Assembly: GCA_009599575.1 (NCBI GenBank)
Contig: VWND01000023.1
Coordinates: 360,501-424,500, forward strand
Source of the DNA: Blumeriella jaapii
Taxonomy: Eukaryota > Ascomycota > Leotiomycetes > Helotiales > Drepanopezizaceae
DNA: 64,000 nucleotides
Direction of reading: 5' to 3'
Part shown: piece by piece, positions 37,353-49,450 of the stretch
How the letters are laid out: every line of letters begins with the position of its first letter
Position numbering within the stretch: the first letter of the stretch is position 1
Position numbers and translations under genes: made by a program
The notes under the pieces: generated by a model
Databases searched by the model: none
Seen by the model: only the letters and a program-made list of their open reading frames with translations
What the model was told of the DNA's origin: nothing

Positions 37353-38489
37353 TCAGATGACTAGGTCCCACACGATCAAGAACGCACACAGACTGCAGGA
37401 TGCGTAGAACACGTATTTCGCCGTGCTCGCCCGTTCCGTGGCCTTCTTCAGTTGCTGGTTCCCGCCTCCGACGTTCTCGGCCGTGACGAAGGAATCCGTG
37501 ACCAGCTGCTCGATGTGTGCCGACTGCGTCGCCAGGTTGTTGACCAGCTGGGTCTGCAACTCCGAGATCTCGAGGAGCGATTTCTCGGCCGTCCTGTCAC
37601 GCGTTTAGCACCCCCGATCCTCGGCTGCCAGCAACGCTTTCCCACCCACCTGACTTGATCCAACGTGCTTTCATAATGCTTCAACATGTCCTGCTCCTCC
37701 TTCTCGAACATCTGTATCTGCTCCGGGGTCAGGGTGTCCTGCCCAGGGTCGGCCTCCTGCTCGGCCGAGGGGTTCGCCGGGGGGATGGGCGCCGGGTCGA
37801 AGCCGCCCAACTCCAGCCGTCCCATCCGCGACTTCGAGATCATGCTCTTGTTCTTCTCCAACTGGCGCATGATCCTCTTCTCCATCATCCCGGCCTGGAG
37901 CTTCCCGCACTCCTGCAGCTTCTCTCGTATACCACAGCACGCTCTCCCGGTGCACCTTGACCTGCTTGCTCCTGGCCTCGTCCAGCTGCTCGTCCGGGGT
38001 TTGGGGCGGCCCCCGCCCGCCTGCCGCCCAGTTCCCCCAGGCGCCCAGGCCCATTCTCGCGTACTTGCTCTTTCGCACCGCCTGTTCGGTCTCTTGCCGT
38101 GTGGTTTCCGCCCCGGCGAGGGACTGGATCCGCCAGTCGAGATCGCGCAGCAGGTTCTTGGTCTCGGCGTCGATCTCGTCCTTCTGCCGTTCGGTCAAGT
38201 GCCTCCATGGCGGCCGCTGCTGGCGCGCGCCGCGCGCCGGGGCGGGGGGGCCGTGGAGAGGTAGGACTGGCGGATGCCTCGAAGCTCCCGGTTGAGCGAC
38301 ACGATGCCCGCGTTCTGTGCACTGGTGAGAAACCGAGAGGCGGGGAGCGCGGCTGGGGGTAGAGCGCACGATTTCATACGCTTCCTTCAGGAAGCTATCG
38401 ACGCTTCTCCACGAGAGCGAGAGATCCGCGGTCGGGCGCGCATCGTGGCTCTTCAGGAGCTCGTTCAGGACCGGCGTCAGGTCGGTCAT
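37353..38489 (-). CDS. UFE1: ER t-SNARE Ufe1 / syntaxin-18, with compensating frame breaks
   Basis: Syntaxin of the endoplasmic reticulum that receives retrograde Golgi vesicles. Exons 38489-38370, 38314-37650 and 37593-37353. The start MTDLTPVLNELLKSHDARP is the syntaxin-18 N-domain; the first join gives SFLKEAYEINAGIVSLNREL. The SNARE helix is about LLEISELQTQLVNNLATQSA through ERAS, ending in a tail anchor YVFYASCSLCAFLIVWDLVI. The frame changes twice inside exon 2: near 38199-38210, so that LTERQKDEIDAETKNLLRDL is in another frame, and near 37920-37927, before GKLQAGMMEKRIMRQLEKNK. The two shifts cancel, and the exon total (1026 nt) is a multiple of three. As written, the first shift puts a stop after RHGGT. 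An essential gene with otherwise intact blocks suggests sequence errors. Confidence 0.85.
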
Positions 38490-39272
38490 GACGCTGGGGG
38501 GATCCAGGAGTCGAAGGGAAGAGGACGAATTGAATTTGGCAGAGCGCGATTCGCAGATGTGGCGGCGGCGGCGATTGCGACCAGCGTTGGTGTTTTTGTT
38601 TTGCTTTCGATGCGACTGTACAGAACTTATTCTCTGCCAGCCTCGCTTACGGGACGAGCTCGAAGCTTGGCCTCGGCTACATGGCATTTTTGTTCAGACT
38701 TCATCTTTGGACCTCCATCTCTTGACACTTCACCACACTTCCCTTCTCCTCTCCTCTCTCTCCTCTCTCTCCTCTTCTCTCTCTCCTCTTCTCTCTCTCC
38801 TCTCCTCTCTCTCCTCTCCTCTCTCTCCTCTCTCCTCCTCGCTCACCCCTCTCCTCTCCCTCCGCTCCGGCCTTCAGCTCGCCCGTCTCCCTCCGACGTG
38901 CGCTTGCTCTCGACGCCATGTGTAGGTGCCGTCTGCGCAGCGGCGGTCCAAGCAGCGGCGACGGCGGCACTGGTGTCGTGTGCCGGGCCGAGTCAAAGAG
39001 TCGAATCGACGTCCTGGGTGGCCAATCCGATGGCGTCGCCCGGGAATAATGCAAACCGAGGAGGAGAAAGATGGAGAGACGCAGGACTGGTTGCCATCGC
39101 CGTTGCGGCCGATGTCGCTGCTCACTCCCGATTCCGTTGCCCTTGAGAGGAGAGCTGGCGAGGGTCCGCAGTCAGTGTTTCTCGTTCTCCTTCTTGTCCA
39201 TCGTTGGCAGACAGATCTCGCGTGCCTTTTCTCCTCCATTTCTCCCATCTCGGCAACGTTCCCAGGGCTCCC
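38490..39272. promoter_or_regulatory. Divergent intergenic UFE1 / MFS with CT microsatellite
   Basis: 783 bp holding both promoters. A CTCTCTCCTCT tract covers about 38746-38846; open Leu/Ser-rich frames over it are artefacts. The MFS frame is open from 39204 but has no ATG before 39273. Confidence 0.5.
38746..38846. repeat. CT-rich microsatellite (TCTCTCCTC)n
   Basis: About 100 bp of TCTCTCCTCT units on the plus strand, 5' of the MFS transporter. Confidence 0.93.
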
Positions 39273-40988
39273 ATGGCTCAAGAAACCCACCTCGTCGCGG
39301 CAGAGGAGGCAGAAGAGATCGGTCCAAGGATCCACGGCGCCGGTCCAGAAGCAAACGCCTCACGAGCACCGTCGTCGCAGTCACAAGAAGTACAAGCCGC
39401 GCAGGATGATGTCCAGGACCTGGAAGCATTGGCTGCCGCCACGACGGGCCCTGTCTACTCGGCTTTGGGCAAGTGGAAGAAAAGATATGTCGTGGCGATG
39501 GTTACCTGGGCCGCCTTTTTGTCCCCGACGTCCGCCAACATCTATTTCCCAGCCCTGAACCCGCTGAAGGAGGAGCTTCATGTGTCGACGACCTTGATCA
39601 ACCTGACTCTGACGTCCTACATGATCTTCCAAGGGCTCGCGCCGACCATTTTGGGAGACCTTGCGGACATGGCGGGCAGAAGACCTGCGTACATACTGGC
39701 ATTTCTCATCTACATAGGAGCCAACATAGGGCTGGCGCTGCAAGATTCCTATGCAGCTCTGATCATTCTCCGGTGCCTGCAAAGCACTGGGAGTAGCGGT
39801 GCAATCGCGCTCGGCTTTGGCGTCGTGGCCGATGTCTCCACGAGTGCAGAGAGGGGAAGTTATGTGGGCATTGTCGGCGCAGGAACCATGATGGGGCCAG
39901 CCATCGGCCCAGTCATTGGTGGCATCCTTGCACAGTTCCTGGGATGGCGTTCGATCTTTTGGTTCCTAGTCATCGCCGCCGGCTGTTTTCTGGTTCCTTA
40001 CGCGCTCACCGTCCCAGAGAGCGGGCGTAACGTGGTTGGAAATGGTTCGCTGCCACCGCAGGGTTGGAACATGACAGTTCTCGAATGGTACCAGCAACGC
40101 AAAGAGGCGAAGGCTTTAGATGGCCTCGCACGATCTACCACGGCTGAGGGCCGTCGCCTGGCCCAAGAAGAACTCGCGAAAGGGCGAAAGCTCCGGTGGC
40201 CAAACCCTCTCAAGACGGTCCATATTATCATGGAGAAAGACATGGCCATGGTCTTGGTGTACAACTCCCTACTGTATACAGCTTTCTACGATGTAGTAGC
40301 TTCGATCCCGGAACTGTTCCACGAGATTTACGGCTATAATGACCTTCAGATCGGACTGTGCTACATCCCATTCGGTTGTGGGTGTGCGGTGGCTAGTATC
40401 GTCAACGGGAAGATGCTGGATCGGAATTACCAAAAGGTAGCGCGGACAATTGGCTTCACCATCGACCGGAAGCACGGCGACGATCTATCCAAGTTCCCCA
40501 TTGAGCGAGCACGCCTCGAGATCATTTGGCCTATTTTGTCTTTCGGGCTCGCGTGCTGCCTCTGTTACGGCTGGGTCCTCGAAAAAAACGCCAATCTCGC
40601 CGCACCCCTCATCCTGCAGTTCTTCATGGGCCTCTGCATCAATGGCTCCTTCAACATCCTTAGTACGCTCGTGGTCGACCTCTACCCGCAAAGCCCGTCT
40701 ACGGCAACGGCAGCAAACAACCTCGTCAGGTGTTTTGTAGGAGCGGGGGGAACCGGCATCATTACCATCATGATCAAGGCTATGGGGAGAGGGTGGTGCT
40801 TCACTTTCATTGCGCTCGTCTGTGTCGCTGCGAGCCCGATGCTGTGGGTTGAGATGAAGTGGGGGCCTATCTGGAGAGAGGAGAGGAGGCTCAGGCTGGA
40901 AAGGGAGAAGGAGAAACGAGGTGAGGAAGAAGGGGAGCCGAGTAACGCTGCGGCGAAGGCAGTAACAGACGAACAGCGCGATGCGTGA
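39273..40988 (+). CDS. MFS drug:H+ antiporter, DHA1 family
   Basis: Twelve-helix proton antiporter of the DHA1 group (Qdr/Aqr/Dtr-like pattern), probably exporting organic ions, drugs or acids; the substrate cannot be read from sequence. Single exon of 571 residues. ATG at 39273 (CCCATGGCT) starts an acidic, Ala/Gln-rich cytosolic leader of about 65 residues. The signature DLADMAGRRPAYILAF lies between helices 2 and 3 (motif A) and GAGTMMGPAIGPVIGGIL is motif C of proton antiporters. A central loop (LEWYQQRKEAKALDGLARST to RWPNPLKTVHIIMEKD) splits the two six-helix halves. The second half has AFYDVVASIPELFHEIYGYN and NILSTLVVDLYPQSPSTATA. The tail is strongly charged (REERRLRLEREKEKRGEEE). 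Neighbours do not form a metabolite cluster. Confidence 0.92.
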   Translation: MAQETHLVAAEEAEEIGPRIHGAGPEANASRAPSSQSQEVQAAQDDVQDLEALAAATTGPVYSALGKWKKRYVVAMVTWAAFLSPTSANIYFPALNPLKEELHVSTTLINLTLTSYMIFQGLAPTILGDLADMAGRRPAYILAFLIYIGANIGLALQDSYAALIILRCLQSTGSSGAIALGFGVVADVSTSAERGSYVGIVGAGTMMGPAIGPVIGGILAQFLGWRSIFWFLVIAAGCFLVPYALTVPESGRNVVGNGSLPPQGWNMTVLEWYQQRKEAKALDGLARSTTAEGRRLAQEELAKGRKLRWPNPLKTVHIIMEKDMAMVLVYNSLLYTAFYDVVASIPELFHEIYGYNDLQIGLCYIPFGCGCAVASIVNGKMLDRNYQKVARTIGFTIDRKHGDDLSKFPIERARLEIIWPILSFGLACCLCYGWVLEKNANLAAPLILQFFMGLCINGSFNILSTLVVDLYPQSPSTATAANNLVRCFVGAGGTGIITIMIKAMGRGWCFTFIALVCVAASPMLWVEMKWGPIWREERRLRLEREKEKRGEEEGEPSNAAAKAVTDEQRDA

Positions 40989-41518
40989 GGCCTGATCGCT
41001 GCGGTTACCCGCCCGTAGGAATGCATCTTCCATGGGCGATAATTTGCTTGGCCCTTGCAAGGTCATATAGCGATTCCCACCTTTCAATACCTTGGGTCTC
41101 CATTCTAATTGAACTCGCTTTCGACTTTCTCGTAACTTCAGTTGTAAGCCTGGCTTATCCAGCGGGAAATTAAGCGGTCTACCAAAACAATTCCCCCCCT
41201 TCGGTTTACAGTCCAATATAGGTACCTCCTGAACCCAACCTCGATTCAAGGCACATGTCTCAAACTTCGCGATGCAACTGAAATAATGATTATTATCTGC
41301 TGCGAATCGCAACCATGCTCCTCGTGGAGAGAAAGGATCGATTAACCTTCGCTTTCAGAGCCCCGACCCCATTGGAATGCGTAACGTGACAAGACCAGGG
41401 CAGCTACTTAATTCTCCACCCGAGAAGGAAAGGGTGAGGCGGAAGCTTTCGCTTAACCATCAACAACAAAGCTCAGGTAGGCAAAGAAAGATGTCGTGTT
41501 CGCTTGTGCTGGGAACTA

Positions 41519-41540
41519 CCCCCCCCCCCCCCCCCCCCCC
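41519..41540. repeat. C22 homopolymer
   Basis: Uninterrupted run of 22 C, second of two long C runs in the window; shorter C runs (8-13) occur at several other intergenic sites. Confidence 0.95.
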
Positions 41541-41698
41541 ACCATCAGGATCAAGGTCATTCATTTCATTCATTCATTCATTCTCTCAGAAGCACAAGTC
41601 CAACGCTCGCTGTGAACGACGGCCCGCTTGGGCTTAGCACACACCACCCATCCCTTACTCTCCACCAGCACTCGCATCTTCCACGCATCTTGCTTGCC

Positions 41699-42092
41699 AT
41701 GGCGGAAGGTGCGAAAGCTCGGCAACAACTGTACAGCATCGCTAAACGTGGTGTGAGTACTGTAGTGCTCCCGTGTGCAAAAAACCAAACACCAAAAAAA
41801 GAACCCCCCCCCCCTAAATTCTCCAAAAATCCCCCAAAAATCACACCCAAGAGATCCCCCCAAAAACCTTTCTCCACAGAAAACCACCTTTCTTACTAAG
41901 GTTCTTTTCTCCTTCTCTCCTTCAACTCTGTTCTACTACTCTTCTATCCGTCTTTCTTTGGCACCATCGCGCGTAGATTACACTGTCGTTGTGTCAACAC
42001 ACATATTAATCATTTGTTATTCAAGTGATTATGTTACATCTCAGCGCTTATCATGTCACGCGAATATAACGAAGATGCCCGCCCGCTTCTAA
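41699..42092 (+). CDS. Possible short two-exon gene, unrecognised
   Basis: ATG 41699 in a strong context (TTGCCATGGCG) opens an 18-codon segment (MAEGAKARQQLYSIAKRG) that meets a consensus donor GTGAGT at 41753. An acceptor with a good pyrimidine tract (CTTTCTCCACAG, ending 41879) would continue in phase as KTTFLTKVLFSFSPST to a stop at 42092, giving 88 residues. The first segment looks like the start of a small mitochondrial or membrane protein, but I do not recognise it, and the second part has an unusual composition and may instead be UTR. Other 3' exons are possible. Confidence 0.25.
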
Positions 42093-42226
42093 GCTGAACA
42101 GGTGGAAAGCATACCAACGCCGGAACCACCCCACATGTGCAAGCACCATCCATCCCGATTCCTTCGAGAGCGAACATTAGGAAAGTGGTAAGATACATGC
42201 GACACAAGCTTTTCTCCACCCAAAGG

Positions 42227-45200
42227 TTACATAGCAGCCAGCTCGGCATCAATCATGCTATCCATAAACGTCCTCCTCTCGCCCACCAGCTCCGTCTGCA
42301 GTCTTTGCTCAACCAACGCACGGACCTGCTTCTTCGTAACACTGTCTAAATCGACCTCACGCAGACAGTTCTGGATTGCCTCAACAATCATCATGTCGTC
42401 AGGGCCAGCATTGCCACGCTGGAAATCAAACTGGGACGGTGGGCGCGCGAGGCTGAGACCAAGCTGGCTGCGGCTTTGGTGAGGCGGTGACGGCTGTCTC
42501 GAGAGTAGATCCTGTGACGACGCATACATGCCTATGCTCGGGCGATGTGACTGCGCTGGGTAGTCCTGGTATGGCGAAGCGCGGCCTTCGGGTTGCAGGC
42601 CTCCACCGAGAGACACCACCGTGGAGTGGGCTTGCTGATGGCCGTACGGACTCGTAGAGTACACGGACTGTCTCGGTGCTCCGAAGACAGGCGAACGAGG
42701 AGGCATGTAGCCACCGCGCTGGGGAAAGCCGGTGAGAATAGTGGAGGCGGGCTTGACGGACGAGTACATGGACTTCATGTCGTCCATCTCGTACTGGTCA
42801 TCGTAGCCATCGTAGGCTTTTTCGACAGCGCCACCGCGTCGGCCGGGCAGGTTATTGGCGAGTGCGTAGTCGTCCCAGCGCTGAAGGGGAATGCTGCGGG
42901 GATCAAAGCCCTCGTCGTCCACGGCAACGACTTGCTTGCCTCCCTTTTCGCCAATGACGATACGCGTGTTACCCCAGGTGAAGTTGTCTTGGTTCCAGAA
43001 GGAGTAGATTGGCAAGACAAACGAATAAATAGGGAACGCCAGCATATAGATGATCATCCATCCGATATGCTGCCATTGACGCTTCAAAAGGAAGATCAGG
43101 GCTTGGAGACCATAGACTGCTGCCAACATGATAATCGAAATCAAGGGGAATTGACCTTTGCCCGCGGCGACGTTGTAGATAAGATAGCCCAGGTAAGCAC
43201 AAGTTGCAGGCAAGATGATGGTTCCGAAGAGGTCGATGAACACGACAAATCGCATACTGAAACAACAGAATCCACAGAGCTCCTCCAGCCAGACTAATTC
43301 AGCCAGATTGTGGATTGTCGAATTGATCCATCGACGTCGCTGTGACAGGAGCACGCTCCACGTCTCAGGAGCTGCGGTTTGACAGTAGGCTTCAGGAACG
43401 AACTTGTATGACATGTACGGGAAGTGCTTTGTCATGAGAGTTGTGAGATATCGATCTTCTCCGAGGGACAGCAAGTTTTTCTTGTGCAATGTGTCGATGA
43501 CGCAATCGCTGTAATCGCGGATCATAACATCAGATATAATCAACGGTTTACCCTTGTCCGCTGTACGGAGACGGTACATGGAGAAACTGCAGGTCTAATC
43601 AGCGATGGTTTTGGGGAATGAGAGCGTGCGTGATGTGACTTACCAGCCAGGAAGACAAGTAACACTGCCGAAGAGAGATTCGAAAGCCTTAGCCAAATGA
43701 TGGGAAATGAAATATTCGTAAACTTGTATCATGGTCCACCACGATCGCTCTTCGTTCTCCAGAGACGTTTCGCCGCAAATACCGGCAATCTTAGCATTGT
43801 TGGCACAGGCCGAGACAAGATAATTCAAAGAGTCCTCGCGAACACTCGTATCAGCGTCAACCATAAGAAGGTATTCGTAAAGCTCAGGGTCGACACCAAT
43901 GATATTGTTGACTTGGTGGAACATTTCCAGTTCGAGGGGAGACATGGGAGATCTGTGATGAACGCGATTGAGAAAGCTCATGAGCAAGATTTGGGAGTCT
44001 CGTTTTCCGCGGTTGCCAGGCTTGCTCTTGGACTGCTCGGATTCCTTTCCGACCTTGACAACGACCAGATACGGGACGACATTTCCTTCGTACTCGTACA
44101 GACCAGAGTAGACCTTGCCGTAGTTGAGTTGCTCACTGCTGTCACCAATCGACTTGAATGGCAGCGCCGGAGGATCCATCTTGGGATCAACTCCAAGGAT
44201 GTCCAGGACAATCTTAGGGGTAGGTCGGTCGTTACCGCCGCCGACAATCATACCATCACAGATGACGCAGATGAGCTTTCGCTTGTTGTCATACTGAAGA
44301 GCGGTCAGGGAATCGAGTGCCTTTCGCAGAGAGTCCTCTCCTTCGGTATAAGCCGGAACCTGACAAATGACGAATTTGTCCTGAGGACTTGGACGGCGCT
44401 TGGAACCAAATTGAAGAGCAGCCAAGAACTTGACGAGAATGGTAGCACACAGGATAATCGTGAAAGCGAGCAACAAATAGTTGTTGACTTGGCACCTTGC
44501 GCTCTGACGAAAATCGGGAAGACCAGCGTACCAGCTGTTCCCAATGCAATTCAGGTTATTCTGAATCACAACCTTCTGAGTAGCATTAGCAGCCGCAAAC
44601 ATCTCGTTCCAGTCGCTTGTGATATCAAGACCCGGGTTGCTCTTGATCAAGTCAGAGATCGTGTCGTCAATGAAGTTATAAGGCGGCCGGTTGTCCATCA
44701 TATCTAACGTGTAATAATAATTCGTCAAATCATATATCTTGTTGTGGAGGATAAACCAGTAGTGATTATTGTTCTGGCCTTGCTGTTTGAGGGTGCTTTT
44801 TTTCACAACGAGATCGCCATGATAGTACTCCTTGATTTTCGGTAAGAATTTCGTGCCGTACCAGTTGATATCGTACAGCGCACTCTCGCGATATGGCGAT
44901 TGCGGTCCGGAAGTGTGAACAGCAGTGGGGTCAGTGACCGTGTTGTTGGCTTGAAGAGCAAGAGTGTCGTCTGTGACCAGTCCAGGGCAAGCGACAGTAA
45001 GAGGGGGTACAAAGTAGTCGTCGAGGTTTAGCCCCGCGAAGGGCTGCATGGTCGCGGCTGATGTCTCGATCGAGGTGTCACTGTGCTGAAGTTTGTAGAA
45101 CTTGCTCATGTCATAAACTTTCCCATGAATACTGACCCAGTAATCGGTACTGCCTTGGTGGCCGGCAACCTGCTTCGCACTCCATGCCTTGTCCATGTTG

Positions 45201-47730
45201 GGACACAGAAGCTTACCAAATAGCAAAATCCAAAAAATGATAAACCCGTTAACGAAGGCAATGATCATGCACAGGACCACCTTCTCTCTCCATGCCATGC
45301 GGACGTCAGGACGTTTCATACGACCAATAGACTTGAGAAGAAACGAGGGACACCAGAAGGTCAGGGCCCAGACGAACCTGACCCATACTCGACGACTTCT
45401 TGTCATATCCGACGTCGTGATACTCTTGGGCTCGGCCATTTCCGGATCCACGCCACTGACCAGTTCACCCAACTCGTTGGTATAGAACAATTGGCCTTTG
45501 GTATCATCTCCTCTGAGACCGAGACCATAATCTCCAGCGGTGATGTTCCGGGTCGTGGGAGCCACAGAGCGGGCGTCGCCAAAAGCACTACGAGCACCAC
45601 CCATGGCAGCACTACGAGCGAATGTAGCGGCGCTTTGCTCGCGACCGAGAAGTCCCTCTCGACTGCCTTGAGGCGTCAATTCGTTCATCGGAGGGAAGAA
45701 ACCGCTACCGTTGTGGGGGCCGCCCGAATAGCCAGTATTCAAGCCCGTGTCGGCGCCGAGCATAGCACCCAGCCCGGTGAAGCCTTGATCATCGGTGGGT
45801 GTCAGGTCCAGCATGCCTTCGGCTTCCCACCAGGCGTTCTCACGCATCCAGATGCGCTCCGTGCCAATGACGACCTCGCCATTGCTCCACCCACGCTCCA
45901 TGATCCAGCTTTCGATCCCATCCTTGCCGTCTTTGCACCCGAGAGGGGCGTATCTTTGACAGAATTCTTCAATGTCAAAATCGGCCGTGAAATCGAGATT
46001 CTTGTTTCGCCGATTAGCCCACTCAGGAAGTCGCCAAGCGCGCAGTTGCCGGGAGACGGTTCCGGCAGACCAGGCCGAGGTCATCGACGGCAGCGCGGCC
46101 AGGCTCGCAGGCGATTCGTCAGTGGGGTGCAGCGAAAGATGGTACCAGACTCGACTGCTTCCGAGAACGGCTGGCAAGTCGACGCGGCCATGTCGTCCCA
46201 GAAGGACCCCATCTCCCTCGACGGGAAATACAATCGTCTTCAAAAAGCCATCATCTTCAGCCTCTCTACCCACCTTTTCGAGGAGAAGCTCGCGTTTCTC
46301 CAAGTCGTGCTCCCGCTCGCGTCCGGCTGATCCGGTCATGATTCCAAGATGCGTCGCAACGTCCGACACGGCATTCTGCATCTCTCGGAGGATCGAGGAT
46401 CCCGCCGTCGTCACATCGACACCATCTTCCTTCATCTCGAAATTGATACCCATGGTATCGTCAAATACGCCGCGCATCGCGGCGGCTTTTCCAAGGGCCG
46501 GATCTGGAATCTCCAGAACGGTAATGCACACGGTATCCCCGTTGTCTCCTTGAGTGATGGGTGTTCTTGAACCGCGTCCCCCATCGGAGGAATCCCCGTC
46601 CTTCATTCGGCTCATCTCGTCTGCAATAGCCTCGTTGGCCTTGCGGATCACCCAGTCGACTAACGCTTCGTACAAACCGCCGATCAAGGTTTCTCGATCC
46701 GTGGTCGTGCACTGGCTGGCCAGCACATCTGGCTCCAGACCCAGCAAGCCTCCCACATCTTCACATACTTCCTCCAGCGCATCTTCGTCCAGAGTGAAGG
46801 ACAGAGTATCCCCGAGCTTCAGTAACCCAGCCAGAATAGAGATCAGGTTTCGGTGGGCCGCCCCCTTGATGCCAATCTCCTTCAGCGAGGCTCGGAAGTC
46901 GTCGGCGGCAGCCGCGTCGTCGCCGGTTGGAAGATAAGATGGAGGATCGTAGGTCCCCGACTTGGCCAGGAGCGCGTAGCTGGACGCATGTTTCAGTCCC
47001 AGAAATTCTCGCTCCGCAGGCGTCGAAGCCGATGTCAGGAGGTAATAAAACACATCAAAGGCCCGGTATCCGGACGCGGCGGGGACGTTCAGCAGGCCCT
47101 TGGATGTATCGATCCCTCCCTGCGATAACGCCAGAGATGCGGCGGTGAGATTCCCCGCAAGCGTAAGGGTGAGCGTCACGGCAAGAGCGGAATGGCGAGC
47201 TGCCGAGTGGTTTTGTGGTGCGACGGAATGGATGAAGGGCCGTAATGCACTCAGGGCTGTGTATAGCGAAGAGGGGATCGATAAGGGGAGGGTTTGGAGA
47301 AAGGGAGCGAGAGTTGAGGGACTCGATTCATGCAGGGACCTGTAACGCCCGTCAGTATGAGCGAGGGGAGGGAAGGGAAACAAAGAAAGGCTAGCTAGCT
47401 CTTCATTCAGTGCTCTCACCCGAGAAGTATGCAACCATCCTCCGCACGCCGCCTGGCATGTTCCCAGGCCCGGACAGCCAAGGCGGCGTCGACGGTGCCG
47501 CCTGTCCTGCCTTCCTGGTCCGTCTGCGACGCCGTCAACCAGCTGTTCACCACGATGGAGCTGCTGGCATCGAGTCGGTAGGGCTGGGCGGAGGTGTAGA
47601 TGGTGTGCAGGGCGTTGAGGAGCGTGGTTGTCGAAACCTGGGTTGACTGCTGGGCGGCCGAGTTGAGGTTCCGCTGGCCCTGGAAGGAAGAGGTGGTCGA
47701 ATACATGGACATTCGATTGTTGGCCGCCAT
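42227..47730 (-). CDS. csmB: Chitin synthase class VII (short myosin-like domain)
   Basis: Polymerises UDP-GlcNAc into chitin at the plasma membrane. Exons 47730-47420, 47339-43644 and 43586-42227 give 1788 residues. The N-terminal part ([13 protein letters not shown] ... [17 protein letters not shown]) is the shortened myosin-like domain of class VII and has no ATP-binding P-loop, unlike class V. Then come membrane segments ([20 protein letters not shown]), a cytochrome b5-like domain ([19 protein letters not shown]) and the catalytic domain: [47 protein letters not shown] and [20 protein letters not shown] (the Q-x-x-R-W motif). A DEK-type C-terminal domain ([20 protein letters not shown]) closes it. 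The frame is unbroken. It is head-to-head with class V. Confidence 0.95.
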
Positions 47731-49417
47731 GGTGTGCGTCTTGTGTGTTTGCTGGGCTGGCTCCGCGGAACAGGGCGACCGGGCTCGGACGTCCGGTCCG
47801 TTGGCTTCGCTGTCGTATGTCTGCGTCGACGATGTGGAATTGCGCTGGGGAAAGCTCTGCGGACCCAAGGAAGACGCCCACCGCGTGTTGTGAGGCTGGA
47901 CGGGCGAGGGTTGCTGTGGTCACCGCGCAGGCGACACGCCGGTACGGGGTGGGTGAAGGACAGCACAGTACAGTACCGTAAGTATGTAGTGCCGTGTTGT
48001 GGCGGTGGGGATGGTCGTGTAGTGTAGGTGGAGAGGGGTGAGGGTCGATAAAGCATATAGAAGGACATGAAGAGGAAGTGAAGCGATTCGGAGATTCGAA
48101 GGAGAAGAACAAGAAGACGGGCCAGCGAGTGTCGTTTCCCGCTTGAGAAATCCCATGTGACTAAAAGGGTAAGCGCAGGGTGGAGTCAGCACAGCCGCCA
48201 TCCGTACTGTCCACATACACTGTACGGCGGACGGCAGATGCTGCAGTCCCGTCGGCCGCTACAGACAGCCGGGATGTGCCCGCCTCGCGCCCCGTGCCGC
48301 CAGGCCCAGAACGGCCTTAGCGTGACTGTCGACCTCTCAGCTCACGGAGATCGTCGCTTGACTTTGGGGTCCATGTGTACACAGAGTATACGGAGGATAC
48401 AGTACTGTGTATGTACAGACAGTACACAGTACAGACAGTTTGGGTCTACAGTAAAATATATTCCAAAGAGCACCGACAGTATGTAATCACAGTCCTGTAC
48501 AGTATAATATATACAGACGACACAAACAACATAGGGTTCTAGTACAGTACACGAACACTACGAACAGTATGAACCTACAGAAAAGTAGGTACAGTAAAGA
48601 CAGTACTAGCAAGACAGTCAGTAGAAACAGGACAAACAGTACAACCGGATAAGATCAAACTGTATCTACAAAGAGTACAGATAGTACAAATCTAGAGTGC
48701 AATGCAATACAAGCAGTACAGACAGTACCAACCTACAACACAGTACGTGACAATACAATACGACACAATACAATAATACGTACATACAGATAGTACAGAT
48801 CATACAGGCTTATGGTTTAATATAATGCAGACAGTACAGACGATACAAACAGTACAGACAGTATATACCTACCTACAACACAATACAACATACAGTACAA
48901 TACAATATTACATGTACAGATGGTACAGATAACATCGGCTTATAGCACAATACAACACAGACAGTACAGACAATATAAACAGTACAGACAGTATAGACCT
49001 GCAGTACAGTGTAGATGGTACAGATAGCACAGATAGCACAGAAAATACATACAATAGACAACACAGACAATACAGCCAGTATCGACAGTATCGACCCACC
49101 ACGAAATGATGCAGCCGGGTCGGCATCAAAAACATACCCTCTGCGACTTTCAAGTATAGAATGTACAGTACATCCCATTCTTCGCTTACAGTACCTACAA
49201 GACCAGCCCGCATCGGAGATTCGCCGTCCCGCGCAGTCAACGGCGTCTACTGTGTCCAAGTACCGCCCCCCCCAGCTCGATCGCTTGACGATTCAGTCGA
49301 CTCATGCCCCGGTCGGGACGTGCTGAGTCCGAGCGAGCGGACGACGCCGTCAGGAGTCGTTTCAGCATGCCGCCCTACTGGAGACGGAGCGTGAGTGGTG
49401 AATTTGGGTGAGTGGGT

Positions 49418-49450
<33 letters not shown>

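Larger units (their letters stand above)
40989..42226. other. Convergent intergenic region with C22 run and a possible short gene
   Basis: Between the MFS stop and the chitin synthase VII stop. It contains a C22 run (41519-41540) followed by ATTC repeats (41559-41582), a second C13-type tract near 41807, and the uncertain short gene listed separately. Confidence 0.5.

Noticed and set aside
43697..44707. 336-codon plus-strand frame
   Set aside because: Antisense shadow of the chitin synthase VII catalytic region.
48365..49080. CRISPR-like array
   Set aside because: Units are 9-12 nt, degenerate and without regular spacers; eukaryotic minisatellite.
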